This document shows positions 47,838-59,300 of a DNA stretch of 64,000 bases, piece after piece. Under the pieces are notes generated by a model that searched no databases, was not told the DNA's origin, and saw only the letters and a program-made list of their open reading frames with translations. Each line of letters starts with the position of its first letter. Within the stretch, counting starts at the first letter, position 1. Source of the stretch: Bolinopsis microptera (taxonomy: Eukaryota; Ctenophora; Tentaculata; Lobata; Bolinopsidae); NCBI RefSeq assembly GCF_026151205.1, contig NC_087077.1, forward strand, positions 806,001 through 870,000, in the 5' to 3' direction. The position numbers were made by a program, and so were the translations under genes.

Positions 47838-49109
47838 ACGGTCGACCAAGATCTTGGAATAATATTTAAGGGAGTAGCTCAGTAACTATAAAATGATGTA
47901 CTAGGATATGTAGTAATTAATAAATGTGTTAATTTAAAGTTTAGCTTAGGAATGATTGTCATACGTTGTATGACCCCCTGCGCGGCTCCCCTGTATCGTA
48001 GAAACCCTTCACTATAGTTGATCGTTGATAGTGAAACAACCATGAGGGTCACAATATACAACGTGATACAAAGAAATGATGATTTTCTAAATTTTTACAA
48101 AATAGCGCGCCTCGGGATTTTAAAAAGGTTTTTAAAACAATATTTTTAAAATTGTTTTTCACTTTTGCCTAACCATTTAAGTGATAACTGATAAGAACAC
48201 CCTCACTGTTCACGTACTACGCGTCACACGAGCTGAGTTAGTTGTGAGTGCAGACGCCGCGCTTTTGCCTTTGTTTCACAATTACTGATCAAGTTTTGCA
48301 CTATTGCAATTGTAAAAGAACCAGGGCTTCAGTTAAAACAAATTTGTTTTGAATCATGAATGAGGTATTAGAAAAAATTAAAAAAACTATTAATGCAATT
48401 ATGCCATTGCATGCTTCTTCATAGCGCATAAAGGATGTCAACGCGCCACGATAATTATTAGTTTTGCTTTGCTTTGAAGCGAAACTAAAATCTGGAACAG
48501 ACTAGATTGGCGTTAATCGATGTTCCTCGATCCATTTTTAATATACTGACCCGATACTAGCATTTTACTTTACGATCATATCAGTTATTTGTTTGGTAAT
48601 AATTCCTGCAACTCAAACTAAATTATCGAGCCGCGCAACAAGTCGTAATTTCAAATATTAATATGTATACCAGTCGGATCGAGCGCTATTTTTGATATTT
48701 TCAAACTTTTGTAACATCACATCTATTTATTTCTTTACTTATGCTTGTTGGTGTTAAATATTTTGTTGTCGCATAGGCTAGGCTGTTTTTATTCATTGAC
48801 TCTTTTATTAATAATTGTATCCATCTTGTCGCTGTATTGTGTATTCCACCACTATACTACGTCTATTAAATTAAAACAATTTATTGGCTATATTTTCTGC
48901 GTTCCGTATTCAGTTACACGATTGAGTTCACCTTTGATCGTAAACTTGAGGATAAGCATAGTTAAAATGTTCTCTGGCGTTCAAAGTCGTATGTTGTGCA
49001 GGATCTTCCAGATCGTTTTTTGCAGTAAACTCAAAACTTGGGTTTCCTATGTAATGGACATGAGTATAGATTTTTTAGCTTCTGTTCACGGAATAGTAGG
49101 GAAGTAGGT
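47838..49109. other. Unassigned sequence between tandem array and LINE
   Basis: AT-rich. A 120-codon frame at 48745-49107 (+) begins with hydrophobic stretches but resembles no family I know, and I do not call it. Confidence 0.4.
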
Positions 49110-50108
49110 TTTGATTGAAATAAATTTTCGTGCACATACAGAATGAATGGTTAATAATTTAATATATATGTAGACCAAGCTCTGTGCACGGGATGCTTCC
49201 TGGAAGAATCCAGTTCTTTTAGCGGGGCACCCTACCTAAAGCCAAATTGAGATATAATAATCATATTCCTAGGGAAATAATCAGAAATCGAATACCAATC
49301 AAATAATATGATATATAGGAGTAGTAACCATATTTACTATGCAAAATGCCCCAACCTCATAGTGTAAATTTATATAAAATTCAAATTCCATACCACCACT
49401 AAACCCCAACATAACAGTCAACACAACATCCCAAGCAAAATTAAATAACTTCTTATATACTATCATACTACAAATTAATTAAACATTTGAAATCTGTTAA
49501 CCAGAGAATAAATTTCTAAACCTAATGCAAGTGAAATAATTTAGATGCAATAATGAATGCCTAATATGAGTATCATCTGTCAATGTCCTTGTAGAACAGT
49601 CTGTACAAGAGATATGAGTAACTAATATAGAAGGGAAAAAAAACAAAAAAAAAAACAGGAAGTTGTCGTCTGTTGGAAAATAAATAAAATATCTAGTATA
49701 TAAATTAGAATATAAAATAACATTCGGTCAATGTGTCGTCAATAAACTGTACAATTATCAAATGTTAAAACTGTACTGGGTGATACAGTCACCAAAAATA
49801 AATACTAAGTATAATAAGTTAATAAATTAAATGTGGTCTGTAAAACTACCACTAGGTATAATAGGTCAATAAATTAAAAGTGGTTTATAAAACTACCACT
49901 GTGCAAACCCCTTCTCCAGTTAAAACATGTCAGTCATGTGCAGAATCAATCAGAATGGTAAGGTGGTAAAAAAGGGAATATCCTTTCGACACTTCAATTA
50001 TATATGCCTCAGATTTAAAAGAAATAGAAGATACTTAGTTATCGTCGACTATGATTGCAGTGTAAAATTTGTCATATGAATTGTCGACGGTATAATTAGG
50101 GTCTGTTG

Positions 50109-52628
50109 TTATAGATGAGAGTAGCTGTTTCTTATACGAATCACTAAAGCTTTTAACATCGGGCAGATTTCGTAGATCTGTTGGAACATTATTCCAACAT
50201 TTTGCCCCCAAGTATTGAAAGTTTTTATGTGATGTTGATCTATTAACATGAATAGGTTGCAGCTTTCGCCGCTCCTACTACCTCCTGATATGTAACTAAA
50301 TTTGTTCATAAAGTTTGTAGGACAATTGTCATGGATGATTCTAAACATATAATTTGACAGATGGAGTTGTCGTCTAAGATGGAGTGGTAACCATTTCATG
50401 TCTCTATAAACATTAAGGCTGCTCTCTGTTTGTGGAACGTTGAGAGCTATTTTGGCTACCTTTTTGTACAGAGTGTCAAGTTCAGCAAGTTTTGTCTTGC
50501 CAGCTCTACAATAGATCGTGTCTAAATAATCGAATTGTGGCAACATGAGTGCATTGGCAAACATTTTCCTATATTTAATGGGTAGCAGTGCTTTACTTCT
50601 ATACATGGCACCAATTCTCTTCATGACCTTCCTAATAATATAATCTACATGGCTTTTGAAGTTTAATTTACTATCTAGAATGAGGCCAAGATATTTTGTC
50701 TCTTTGCACTCCTTGATTGTGAAAGTAACCTCATCACATTCAATGGTTAATTCATCATGTTTATCAACAGAATCAAATAATAGGAATTCAGTCTTCTTTT
50801 CATTGAGTGATAACTTATTAACACTGAGCCATTTAAAGATTGTCATAAGTTCTATTTTCATGTTTATAAATGTGCTTCTGCAGGTTTGATCAAAGAATAG
50901 TGCACCATCATCTGCAAATAGAAAGGGCTTAGATAGGTTACAGGCATAAATGATGTCATTTATGAAGATACTAAATAATATAGGCCCAATGATGCTTCCT
51001 TGTGGTACACCACTCAGAACTTCTAAAAATGAGCTTAGTTTGCCATTAATCCTTGTGCATTGATATCTACAAGATAAGAAGTTCTTAAACCAGGTTAAAG
51101 CAATGCCACCAATTCCATAATATGCCAATTTTTGAAGCAATATTTCATGATTCACTGTGTCAAAGGCCTTCTTAAGATCAAGAAAGATGATTCCTGGTTT
51201 ATAAGACTTAGATTTACTCATATATATTTCGTCCATCAGATCGTACATCAAATAAGTTGTGGAGTGATTTTTCCGAAAGCCATATTGATGCCGGATGAAA
51301 AGTTTGTTCTCTTCCATGTAATCAGTGAGTTGCTTGCCGACAAAGTTTTCTATAAGTTTTCCTACAAGTGGAAGGATGGATATTGGCCTGTAATTATTAG
51401 GATCATCTTTCATTCCTGCCTTATGGATGGGAGTTACTCTAGCTTTTTTACAAAGGGTTGGTACAACACCTGTATTAAGGCTCAAATTGACAATATGGGT
51501 CAGTGGCTCAACTATGTGTGGTACAGCTTGCTTAAGTAAAAATAGAGGCACATCGTCATATGAGGCCTTGTCATTCTTGAGCGTTTCGACATACATTAGG
51601 ATATCAGTTTCATTTATTTCTTGGAATCTATCAAATGAGATGTTAGAAGTTCTAGGAGGTAAAAAATCAGTAAAACTAACTCTTTCAATATTGGGGGCCT
51701 GATTTTGTAATCTTGATCCAACATTTGCAAAATGAAAGTTAAATAGCTCAGGATCATTCTCATTGATAGTTTGACAATTAGTTGTACCAGGGGTCATATT
51801 TGATGCCAGTTTGATAGTTTTCCATATCCCTTTAAGATCATTCTTGGCACTTTTAACTTGTAGATCATCGATTACATTAGCCTTTTTGCAGGTTTTAGCT
51901 AATTTATTTCTAATATTTCTCTGAATCTTGTAGCAATCCCAGGCCTCATTACACTTTATACATTTGCTACATGTACCACATTTATTGCAATTTCCATTGT
52001 CTCTCTTATCCTTCTTTTTACGGAATTTCTTTAGAAGAAAATGTGTATGATTAATGGCATTTAAAAGTTCAGTAGAAGGTTTATGTATGAACTTTTCATG
52101 CCTTTCTATGGTCTTGCAAGGGAAGAAGGTTGCATATGCCTGTTCAATATGATGACAAAGGCCAGCAGTGATAGCTTCAACATCTGTACTTTCCAATAGT
52201 GGACTGTAATCAGAACAGGTATCTAGATAGTCTAAGAATTGTTTAACATTACGTTTACAATGATTTCTAATTTCAACCTTTTCAAATTTAGGAGCTATAG
52301 GTACTTTACAATCTATCTCACACATAATAGCTTGATGATCCCCAATACGTTCATCAAGAACAGAAGATTGAACAAAATCTGCATAACAGTTAGTGAATAT
52401 TACATCAATAGTAGTCTGGGTAAAATTGTCTCCACGTTTAGCAACTCTAGTTATCCCTTGAATGGTTTGAACTAGATTGTAACATCTCAAGGTCATATCT
52501 AATTTTTTTCCCTGCTCTTGCCGAAGGCAAAAAGATCGTAGGGAATAAGTAATGGGGTTTGGATATATGAGGTGGCCCGACGGTCCTACGGTGATGACAA
52601 AAGTCTGCTCCTTCGCAATATAGACCAC
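50109..52628 (-). CDS. LINE ORF2: end of APE endonuclease plus reverse transcriptase
   Basis: 839-codon frame. The first roughly 40 residues come from the inserted segment and are not element sequence. Residues about 40-105 hold the C-terminal half of an APE-type endonuclease (TTIDVIFTN and IGDHQAI, carrying the conserved D and H). The reverse transcriptase follows: NNYRPISILP, YGFRKNHST, IIFLDLKKAFDTVNHEIL, GVPQGSIIGPILFSIFINDI and the catalytic FADD at residues 571-574. A C-terminal region with a CxxC-rich linker between EN and RT (NKCGTCSKCIKC) precedes the palm. The RT core is intact by eye. Because the endonuclease is split, this copy probably cannot retrotranspose autonomously. Confidence 0.85.
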   Translation of the reverse strand: MVYIAKEQTFVITVGPSGHLIYPNPITYSLRSFCLRQEQGKKLDMTLRCYNLVQTIQGITRVAKRGDNFTQTTIDVIFTNCYADFVQSSVLDERIGDHQAIMCEIDCKVPIAPKFEKVEIRNHCKRNVKQFLDYLDTCSDYSPLLESTDVEAITAGLCHHIEQAYATFFPCKTIERHEKFIHKPSTELLNAINHTHFLLKKFRKKKDKRDNGNCNKCGTCSKCIKCNEAWDCYKIQRNIRNKLAKTCKKANVIDDLQVKSAKNDLKGIWKTIKLASNMTPGTTNCQTINENDPELFNFHFANVGSRLQNQAPNIERVSFTDFLPPRTSNISFDRFQEINETDILMYVETLKNDKASYDDVPLFLLKQAVPHIVEPLTHIVNLSLNTGVVPTLCKKARVTPIHKAGMKDDPNNYRPISILPLVGKLIENFVGKQLTDYMEENKLFIRHQYGFRKNHSTTYLMYDLMDEIYMSKSKSYKPGIIFLDLKKAFDTVNHEILLQKLAYYGIGGIALTWFKNFLSCRYQCTRINGKLSSFLEVLSGVPQGSIIGPILFSIFINDIIYACNLSKPFLFADDGALFFDQTCRSTFINMKIELMTIFKWLSVNKLSLNEKKTEFLLFDSVDKHDELTIECDEVTFTIKECKETKYLGLILDSKLNFKSHVDYIIRKVMKRIGAMYRSKALLPIKYRKMFANALMLPQFDYLDTIYCRAGKTKLAELDTLYKKVAKIALNVPQTESSLNVYRDMKWLPLHLRRQLHLSNYMFRIIHDNCPTNFMNKFSYISGGSRSGESCNLFMLIDQHHIKTFNTWGQNVGIMFQQIYEICPMLKALVIRIRNSYSHL

Positions 52629-53450
52629 TCCCCTATAATTATGTGTATAAAAGGAGGCAATTTTGCGCGCGCGACGCCAGCTATGTGTTAATTAATTACA
52701 GGCATAGCAACCAGTTTTAGGTGCTTGACGACTGTTACACAGGTTTCCATCGGGTTGCAATTTACTCTAATTCATTAATATAGCATATTAGTCATCTGAG
52801 CGGATCAATCATCAATACAAGTGTTTAGTTATTTTGTTGAAACAAGCTTAATAAATTACCGAGTGATAAAATTCAGCAAGTCGAAACAAATTAAATTATT
52901 ATATCAACTGATAAACTCGTGGCTGATTATTTAACAGTTTATCGAAACTGAATGGTAAAAAGCGATTACATATTTAAGAACAGATGTTACTTTACATTTA
53001 CATTCAAGAAGCAACTAAGATCAAGATTGCGGTATAGTATGCTTTTAAAGAATCCTATATAGTCGATGGTGCTGTAGATGTGTCGAGTAAGCATCAACAT
53101 GTATTAGTTTATGTTAGATACAAATAATAACTAAGATTAGACAGAATATTTTATTACAGTCAATAAAGTTGGCATACGATGCAGTATAAATATGACGTGA
53201 CATGATCATACGCATCGTTAACAGTAACACGAAACAAAACCGCGCAACATATGAAATGATCTACAACCAAACCACATATAGAATATAGATCGACGGCGAC
53301 ACCTAAGATGCGCGCAGAATTTTCAAGTTCTGCACGCCTAATATAATGAAAACGATTATCACGTGCGCCAAACACCACTCTGGGATACAAGTAGAACAAT
53401 TACATTGTAGGCAGTAGGGAAATTTAATCGTGCGTGGTGTTACCGCGGCG
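52515..53450. mobile_element. Foreign segment splitting the LINE endonuclease
   Basis: The endonuclease reads through NISSTQYKQEF near 53450 and resumes at KKLDMTLRCYNLVQ near 52505, where a continuous protein is expected. The roughly 0.93 kb between has no recognised ORF and is rich in GCGCGC at 52660 and 53310. Near its left edge is a small hairpin, TCTTGCCGAAGGCAAAAAGA. Clear terminal repeats or target-site duplications were not identified, so its class is unknown. Confidence 0.6.
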
Positions 53451-53966
53451 AAATTCTTGTTTGTACTGGGTGGATGAGATATTATTCTGGTCAATGTTTA
53501 TATCCCCAATCCAGATAACCTTTTTCCCATTCAATTTTTTCATGCAAAAATGAATGTATTCAATAAAGTTATCAACACTGCAATAATTTCCAGAGCGATA
53601 GAAGCAGCAAACATTGATCTTGCTATTCTTAAGCTTCACCCATAATGCTTCAATGTTATCAAGCTTACTATCCATAATTAATTCTGTGTAAGCTAGTTTT
53701 TTGTTTATCATTAAGCCACAACCACCCCTAGAACTGTTTGGCCTGTCGCATCGCATAAGGTTGAAGGAGGAAGGAATATTTATGGTGTCTGTGTCAATAG
53801 TTTCCTTAAGATTCATCTCATTTAGGGAAAGTATGTCTAATTTATGATCTCTAATAAGTTGGGAAAGTTCATTACTTTTACCTAAATTAAGAAGCCCTCC
53901 TTGAATGTTACAATGACCAATGCAGAGGTTGTGAAACCTATCAGCTGCATTATTAAAATTTGTCAT
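53424..53966 (-). pseudogene. LINE ORF2 start: APE endonuclease N-terminal half (interrupted)
   Basis: The 180-codon frame gives the first half of an apurinic-type endonuclease: GHCNIQGGLLNLGKSNELSQ (conserved N), DILSLNEMNLKE (conserved E), RGGCGLMI, a Y-R segment and WIGDINID (the GD-N motif). After YKQEF the frame runs into the inserted segment and stops. It starts 155 bases after the ORF1 stop. The remaining catalytic residues are in the ORF at 50109-52628. Confidence 0.75.
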
Positions 53967-54121
53967 CTTGTAAATCTTATTAATTCACAATGGAATGAAT
54001 AAAAGTTGTAAAGTTGTGTTTAAACTGAAAAACAGAATAAAAGCAGGTTGTATTTGTCTGGATGTCGTACTGTAAAAATAAAACTGATGGTAGGAGTGTT
54101 ATGTCAGTATTCAGCAGTATT

Positions 54122-55774
54122 CTAATGGTGTGCATGATACTTCAAGTGCCTTGCTAATTTAACTATGCCATAATCATTGAGATGGACATTATCCTCTCCA
54201 TAACTACTAAAAAATGACGATTTTCTAAAGCCTTTCTTATCACTAAACAAGAAACGATTTGTCTCGGTTGAGAGCAGTTTTACATAGGTGTATTTTCTTT
54301 GCAGATTTGATATACATTCATTGATATCTGTTATAACCTTGTTTCTGGAGAAACTCTCCCGAGGTAATAAGTTAACAATTTTAATATCAGCTCCAGGTGC
54401 CCACTTGTGAAGGAAAAGTACAAGTTTTTCAATACAATTGTTTGTAAAGTCAAGAGCTCTAGCATCACCAGAAAAACTATCAGGGCACAGAAGTTTAGTT
54501 CTCATGTTGCGAGGGCTGTTCAGGATAGAGTCCACGTCATTTGTACCACACATAAGTACAATGCTTTTCACATTATTGGTATTAAGAGTGTCTTTTCTTA
54601 CATCTGATTGAAACCGTTCATTGATTGCATTGGCTGTGGCACCAGGGTAGCTGAATACATGTGCCTCATGATGTTTGGACGATAGCTTTTCTCCCTCTAA
54701 TTTGGAGAACATACTAGAGCTAATGTAGACACACAAAGATTTACCAGAATGTTCTATTGATCTAGTCTTAGGGGCCGAGGGTTCAGTGTTCTTAACTTGA
54801 CTGGAAACATCAGACAGAGTAGATAAGGTTGCGCTGCCATCAATTAGGCGCAGAGTAATGCTTATTCTCATGGTTTTAGACTTGTCCTGGATGAGGCTGT
54901 GTTCAAAGCTGGTCTGGGATTGTCTGGTCATATTCATTATGTCACCATGGGAGAGGGTAAGGTCAGCAATATGAGCTCTAAGTTTGGACCTGAAGCTTAG
55001 GACTCTAGTAGCCCCTAAAGAGATGGTGGAGATCATGGAGCCTGGCGAAATTGACCTCTCGTCATCCGAGTGAAAGGGAATTCCTTGCTGACCATTTCTA
55101 TACTTGGTAATCATAGCACTATTGAATTTCAACTTTGGGAACTGTGAGCGTAAGTGTTCTAAAATAGACTTTAGGTAGGGATTGTCTGCTACTGGCCTTG
55201 TGTTATGAAAGCCTCCATTGTAAGCGTATGGAAAGTCCCCATAATATGCAACTGTCCTATTCTCAAACTCATGAGTATAGTGGGTTTCTATATCTAACTT
55301 GGCAGTGTCAACAAACTGAAAAACTCCTGGACTCAAATCTTGGTATGGATTGATAGAGTTGGTCACACCATTGACACCATTTACAGAGTGTTTGGGATTT
55401 TCCGAATTGATAATTTCTGCTGAATGTTCACTGTCTTCTGCTAATTTGGATAGCTCTTGGTTTAACTCAGAAACAAGATGCGAGGATGAGCTATTACTGA
55501 GGGGAACATTGATAGAATTTTCACAGTGATCAGGTACCTGGGGCAACACAGGGATAAGTGAACCACCGCTGAGGGGAACTTTGAGTGCACTGTCACTTTC
55601 TGATAATTGTTTATAGAGAATAGAAATTTGACGACGAAGACTATCATTCTCTCTTAATAGAGTTAAGCAATTTGAACATTTATCAGTAGGACGAGAGCCG
55701 TTACTGGGGAATTTAACAGAATTCCCTCGATATCTCAGATTGTAATCTCTTGAGCCAACTGGTATTCCAGACAT
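54122..55774 (-). CDS. LINE ORF1: AlkB-like dioxygenase fused to SGNH esterase
   Basis: 550 codons, intact. Residues 1-60 carry a basic start, a CxxC (33-36) and a short coiled coil. Residues about 170-312 match the AlkB 2OG-Fe(II) dioxygenase fold: FNSAMITKYRNGQQGIPFHS, with the iron-binding H235-x-D237, ISTISLGATRVLSFR, then H292 (SFEHSL) and R303-x5-R309 (RISITLR). All iron and 2-oxoglutarate ligands are therefore present. Residues about 345-550 are an SGNH hydrolase: a serine block at 352-354 (ISSSMF, with the usual GDS altered), GTND at 410-413, and D528-x-x-H531 (EDNVHLNDYG). AlkB enzymes remove alkyl groups from nucleic-acid bases. SGNH esterases are known in ORF1 of CR1-type LINEs. 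Their fusion suggests repair or demethylation of the element's own RNA or cDNA (inference). Confidence 0.85.
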   Translation of the reverse strand: MSGIPVGSRDYNLRYRGNSVKFPSNGSRPTDKCSNCLTLLRENDSLRRQISILYKQLSESDSALKVPLSGGSLIPVLPQVPDHCENSINVPLSNSSSSHLVSELNQELSKLAEDSEHSAEIINSENPKHSVNGVNGVTNSINPYQDLSPGVFQFVDTAKLDIETHYTHEFENRTVAYYGDFPYAYNGGFHNTRPVADNPYLKSILEHLRSQFPKLKFNSAMITKYRNGQQGIPFHSDDERSISPGSMISTISLGATRVLSFRSKLRAHIADLTLSHGDIMNMTRQSQTSFEHSLIQDKSKTMRISITLRLIDGSATLSTLSDVSSQVKNTEPSAPKTRSIEHSGKSLCVYISSSMFSKLEGEKLSSKHHEAHVFSYPGATANAINERFQSDVRKDTLNTNNVKSIVLMCGTNDVDSILNSPRNMRTKLLCPDSFSGDARALDFTNNCIEKLVLFLHKWAPGADIKIVNLLPRESFSRNKVITDINECISNLQRKYTYVKLLSTETNRFLFSDKKGFRKSSFFSSYGEDNVHLNDYGIVKLARHLKYHAHH

Positions 55775-55800
55775 AGTTTATCACAAAAAGATGCTACTGT

Positions 55801-56355
55801 TCGAAATTTAGTTAATGATTACAGTACCTTTGTAGCACTCCGGAGGATAAGGATAAGTGATGTCTGATAATCTTTAGGTGATAGATGGGAGTAAACTGCT
55901 TTAAAAATCGATGTCAGATCGGGTTTACAGATAGGGTCACAGGTGACAGTATAGAACCAAATTCATTCGTTGGGTCTCTTTTGAGTAGTTGACCATGGAG
56001 ACTTGATAAGGATGTTGTTGTTTAGTCGTTGTTGTTGTTGATCAAAATGTTTGCCGAAGTCTGATAAAATCAATTTTCTTTACATTGCATGATGTGGACT
56101 GATCTTGTAAGGTAATTTAAGGCACCTAACCTAACAAGCTCGACACTGTTGAAATTTGTGTGCCACGTCTACTTTACTTTGCCAGTTCATGAACTGGGTG
56201 TGCACCAGGCTTTTTGGATACAGCGTGATTTTATATAAACTCTTTCTCTAGCCAGTTGAGTTGATATCAGTTGATCATATTTCTATGTGCTTAGATTTAT
56301 GTGTAATGCTCTTCATTTATAAACGAAATTAACATCAGGTAGGTAGTCATTAATT
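55801..56355. other. Shared intergenic region between LINE 5' end and HAUS8
   Basis: Probably contains the LINE 5' UTR (55800 to about 55950) and the HAUS8 promoter. A GTTGTT run lies at 56018-56040. No clear TATA box is seen. Confidence 0.4.
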
Positions 56356-59300
56356 ATGTTAAAACAGGGCCAGCTCACCACAGAAATGAGGTATGTTATG
56401 CACCAAGTATTAATCAGCATTCCTAGTTTGGTCATTTTTGTTGTAATTTATTTCAGTTAATTGTTAAATCTTAACAGTTAATAGTAAATCTTTCATTTTG
56501 TACTTTTTGATGGCTTCTAAATTTATTTATTGCAAATTGTAATGCAATGTCACTGATGTTTTCATTTCAGCCCAACAAAGCGGATAAAAAGCTGTCAGAC
56601 ACCAAATGCAGGTTATCTTAACAACTTATTAATCTTTTAGATAAGATTAAGTATTCAATTATGTTTTCATAGTGTATCCATGTGACAATGTCAATAGCTC
56701 ACACTTTTAAAGTACAGGATATCAAGTCAACTCTCAAACTTTACCCAAATTATTTACGATATTTTTTGTGTATTTAACAGAAAAGCTTAAATCCCAATTT
56801 TTAATCCAGCTGGTGCCAACATTACTTTCTTTCAGTTCATGCTTTGTCAACACCAGCGAGCTTCTCCAAAGGGGGGATTTCCTCTGGCATTCCTCCTTTG
56901 AACTGGGATGAATCAATGTTGGTAACTTTCAAATAATGATTGATTCTGATTCAGGCAACATCTCACATATATTTGAGAAGCTGATTTGATTTGTTATGTT
57001 GATGCCAAGCTGCAGTGAACTTTAACCTGGATTTAAAATTTAAAGTTTTATAAATAATTCCGATTTAATTCAGGATAGGAGACAGCCTAATCAACAAGTC
57101 GGATGAAAACAAAGAACCCCAAAAAGTCAGTGCCAGCGTTAGGAAGTCCAGGAGAAAACCAGGTATACAACTAGAATATTGAAGAGAGAAATTTGATGTA
57201 GATGAGTGTCATTAAAAATCATTTTAATTGTTATAATTGTTTCTGATATGATTCTTTGTTGAAAATTAATCATTCACAGTTCCTATAAAATCAAAGTACT
57301 TGCAAAGTGCTGCAAAGAGGAAGACTCCTGCGGTGGGTAAGACTCCCAGCACTATTGGACAAACACCAGCTGCCAACAATTTATCAAATCGGCAAAAGAT
57401 AGAAGAGGTTTGTCTTTATTTTCCATCGAAATCTGAGGCAAACACCAACTTCTAACAGTTTCTATTCTCATCTACCATTAAAACGTTGGTGCGATTAATT
57501 GTTTTCTTTTAAAAAAACTAAAGATGAATGAAAAATCAACATTATACCTCAATAAGCAGACGTAGACACTTAGAAGAAAACAGTTAATCACCCTCTTTTA
57601 ATATCTCATTCATTTATTCCGTTTAATTTGCAGCACGATTTTGCAGCTATCATGATCACTATATTTCAATAATCAGAATACAGTTCCATGGCTATCTAAT
57701 GATTATTGATCAATCAGTGTTGTTGAAAAGTAAATGATTTCAGAATCCCAGCACTCCACATCGTGTCACTCACACACTCTCTTCATTTGTTAGAAGACAG
57801 GTAACATCTCCTCACTGGAGGATCCTAGGCAGCATGTACTAAATGTCAATACAACGTTGTAAAACTGACACTGTCCACCAACTTCAATCGTAATGAAGTC
57901 AGGATGAAGCGTTAGTATTGACACTTAGTACCTTTGCTAAGGTCCCTTGTTTCACTAGTTGGTATATAAACTCACACTTTTAAAACAGTTTATGTGTAGA
58001 AGTTTCTTGACGTCGTTCCGGAAAATTCTACAGGGTGACCCGAGAGTCTCGAAACAAACGTTTCAATGTTAAAACTCAGTCACTGATGACCAGATTTGGA
58101 TAACTCTTTGTGATATGACTAATTGCTTTCATCGCTCAATCGAGAAATGAACGTTAGGAGATAACACATGTGGTGAATTAATGGTTTTAGTAAATTCTGT
58201 ATGGAATGACATCAATTAATTCACTAATTATCTATGAAAATGTCTCACAATTTTTCATCTTCAGCTGAATCGAGAAGACACGTTCACATTCGAAAAGAAG
58301 GAACCGACCCCAAAACCGACCTCTAAGACCACTCGACCCGTCACCCCAAAAACAGCCTCGAGACCCACTATTAAACAGTCTATCGGCGGTAGTGAGAGGA
58401 AGGCTCTGAGGATGGTTTCTAAGGAGATATCAGCTACTCCCAAGTTTGCAAGGAAAACTGTTCAGAGCTCTAACGAGTAAGAATTACTTCTAGCTCGTAC
58501 TCTCTTGCACCTTTCGAAAACATTATAGACAGATTGCTGGCATTTTTCAGTTGATTATATTGCTCGTTTGCTGTTCACAATACTTTTCTAAGATCAGGAT
58601 GGGGTCGACTGTAGGCTTAAATCTTTGCATGTATGCACAATTTTACACCTGCAATTTGAAGCATGTTTCTGTGAACTAATCGTGATATTCAAGTTTGTTT
58701 AGCTACTCAAGTGAGGAGAACAAATCAATTGGAAGTAGAGTTGAAACGGAAGTGCAACCCAATGCATCGACCGACAACAAGACAAAAGAAGTATCCGAGA
58801 CGGATCTACATATTTTAGAGCACCAGAAACTTCAAATGCTCTATATCTTGGTACGTTACTAGTTTTCTTTTTAATTTCATCACTTTTTACTTGACTACCG
58901 CAACCGTGCATTGTTGATCTTTATCCTACATCGTTCTTTTCTCTGCTTCTCTCGCCTTTGTCACTTCTCACAAACACTGAAAAATCCGTAAGTTAATATT
59001 TTCACTGTTAGTTTCAACTTAAAACTCGAGCATTATACTTGATATGGAGTACTCAGAGCATTTCTTTGTAAATGACATTAACCTGGAAGCCCATATACCT
59101 TGAGTAGTTTTATATTCTGACCTCGCACAGAGTAAATTGGACACTACACAAGAAGCCCTCTCAAACGAAGCCAGCCGCCAAATGTACCAGATGTGGAAAG
59201 TTCAGGAGAACATGCGGTCTGAGTACCATACTCTGGAGGTAGAGTGTTTGGTGAAGGAGTATATCTGTGAGGTGAACGATATCTGTGAAAATCTTGTGAG

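Larger units (their letters stand above)
49110..55800 (-). mobile_element. Non-LTR retrotransposon with AlkB-SGNH ORF1
   Basis: The minus-strand element has ORF1 (55774-54122), then the endonuclease start (53966), a foreign segment (about 52515-53450) and the RT ORF (to 50109). The sequence from 50108 down to roughly 49110 is taken as 3' UTR; the exact ends were not determined and no poly(A) tail was seen. RT motifs and an APE-type endonuclease place it among CR1/L2-like LINEs, a clade known for esterase-bearing ORF1 proteins. It lies head-to-head with HAUS8, ending less than 600 bases from its first exon. Confidence 0.8.

Noticed and set aside
44868-47869. 73-codon frame repeated four times as a gene family
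   Set aside because: It recurs only because module A was duplicated, it changes its end with the junction, and it has no recognisable domain.
48745-49107. 120-codon hydrophobic frame
   Set aside because: No family resemblance, no splice or promoter context, and composition typical of AT-rich non-coding sequence.
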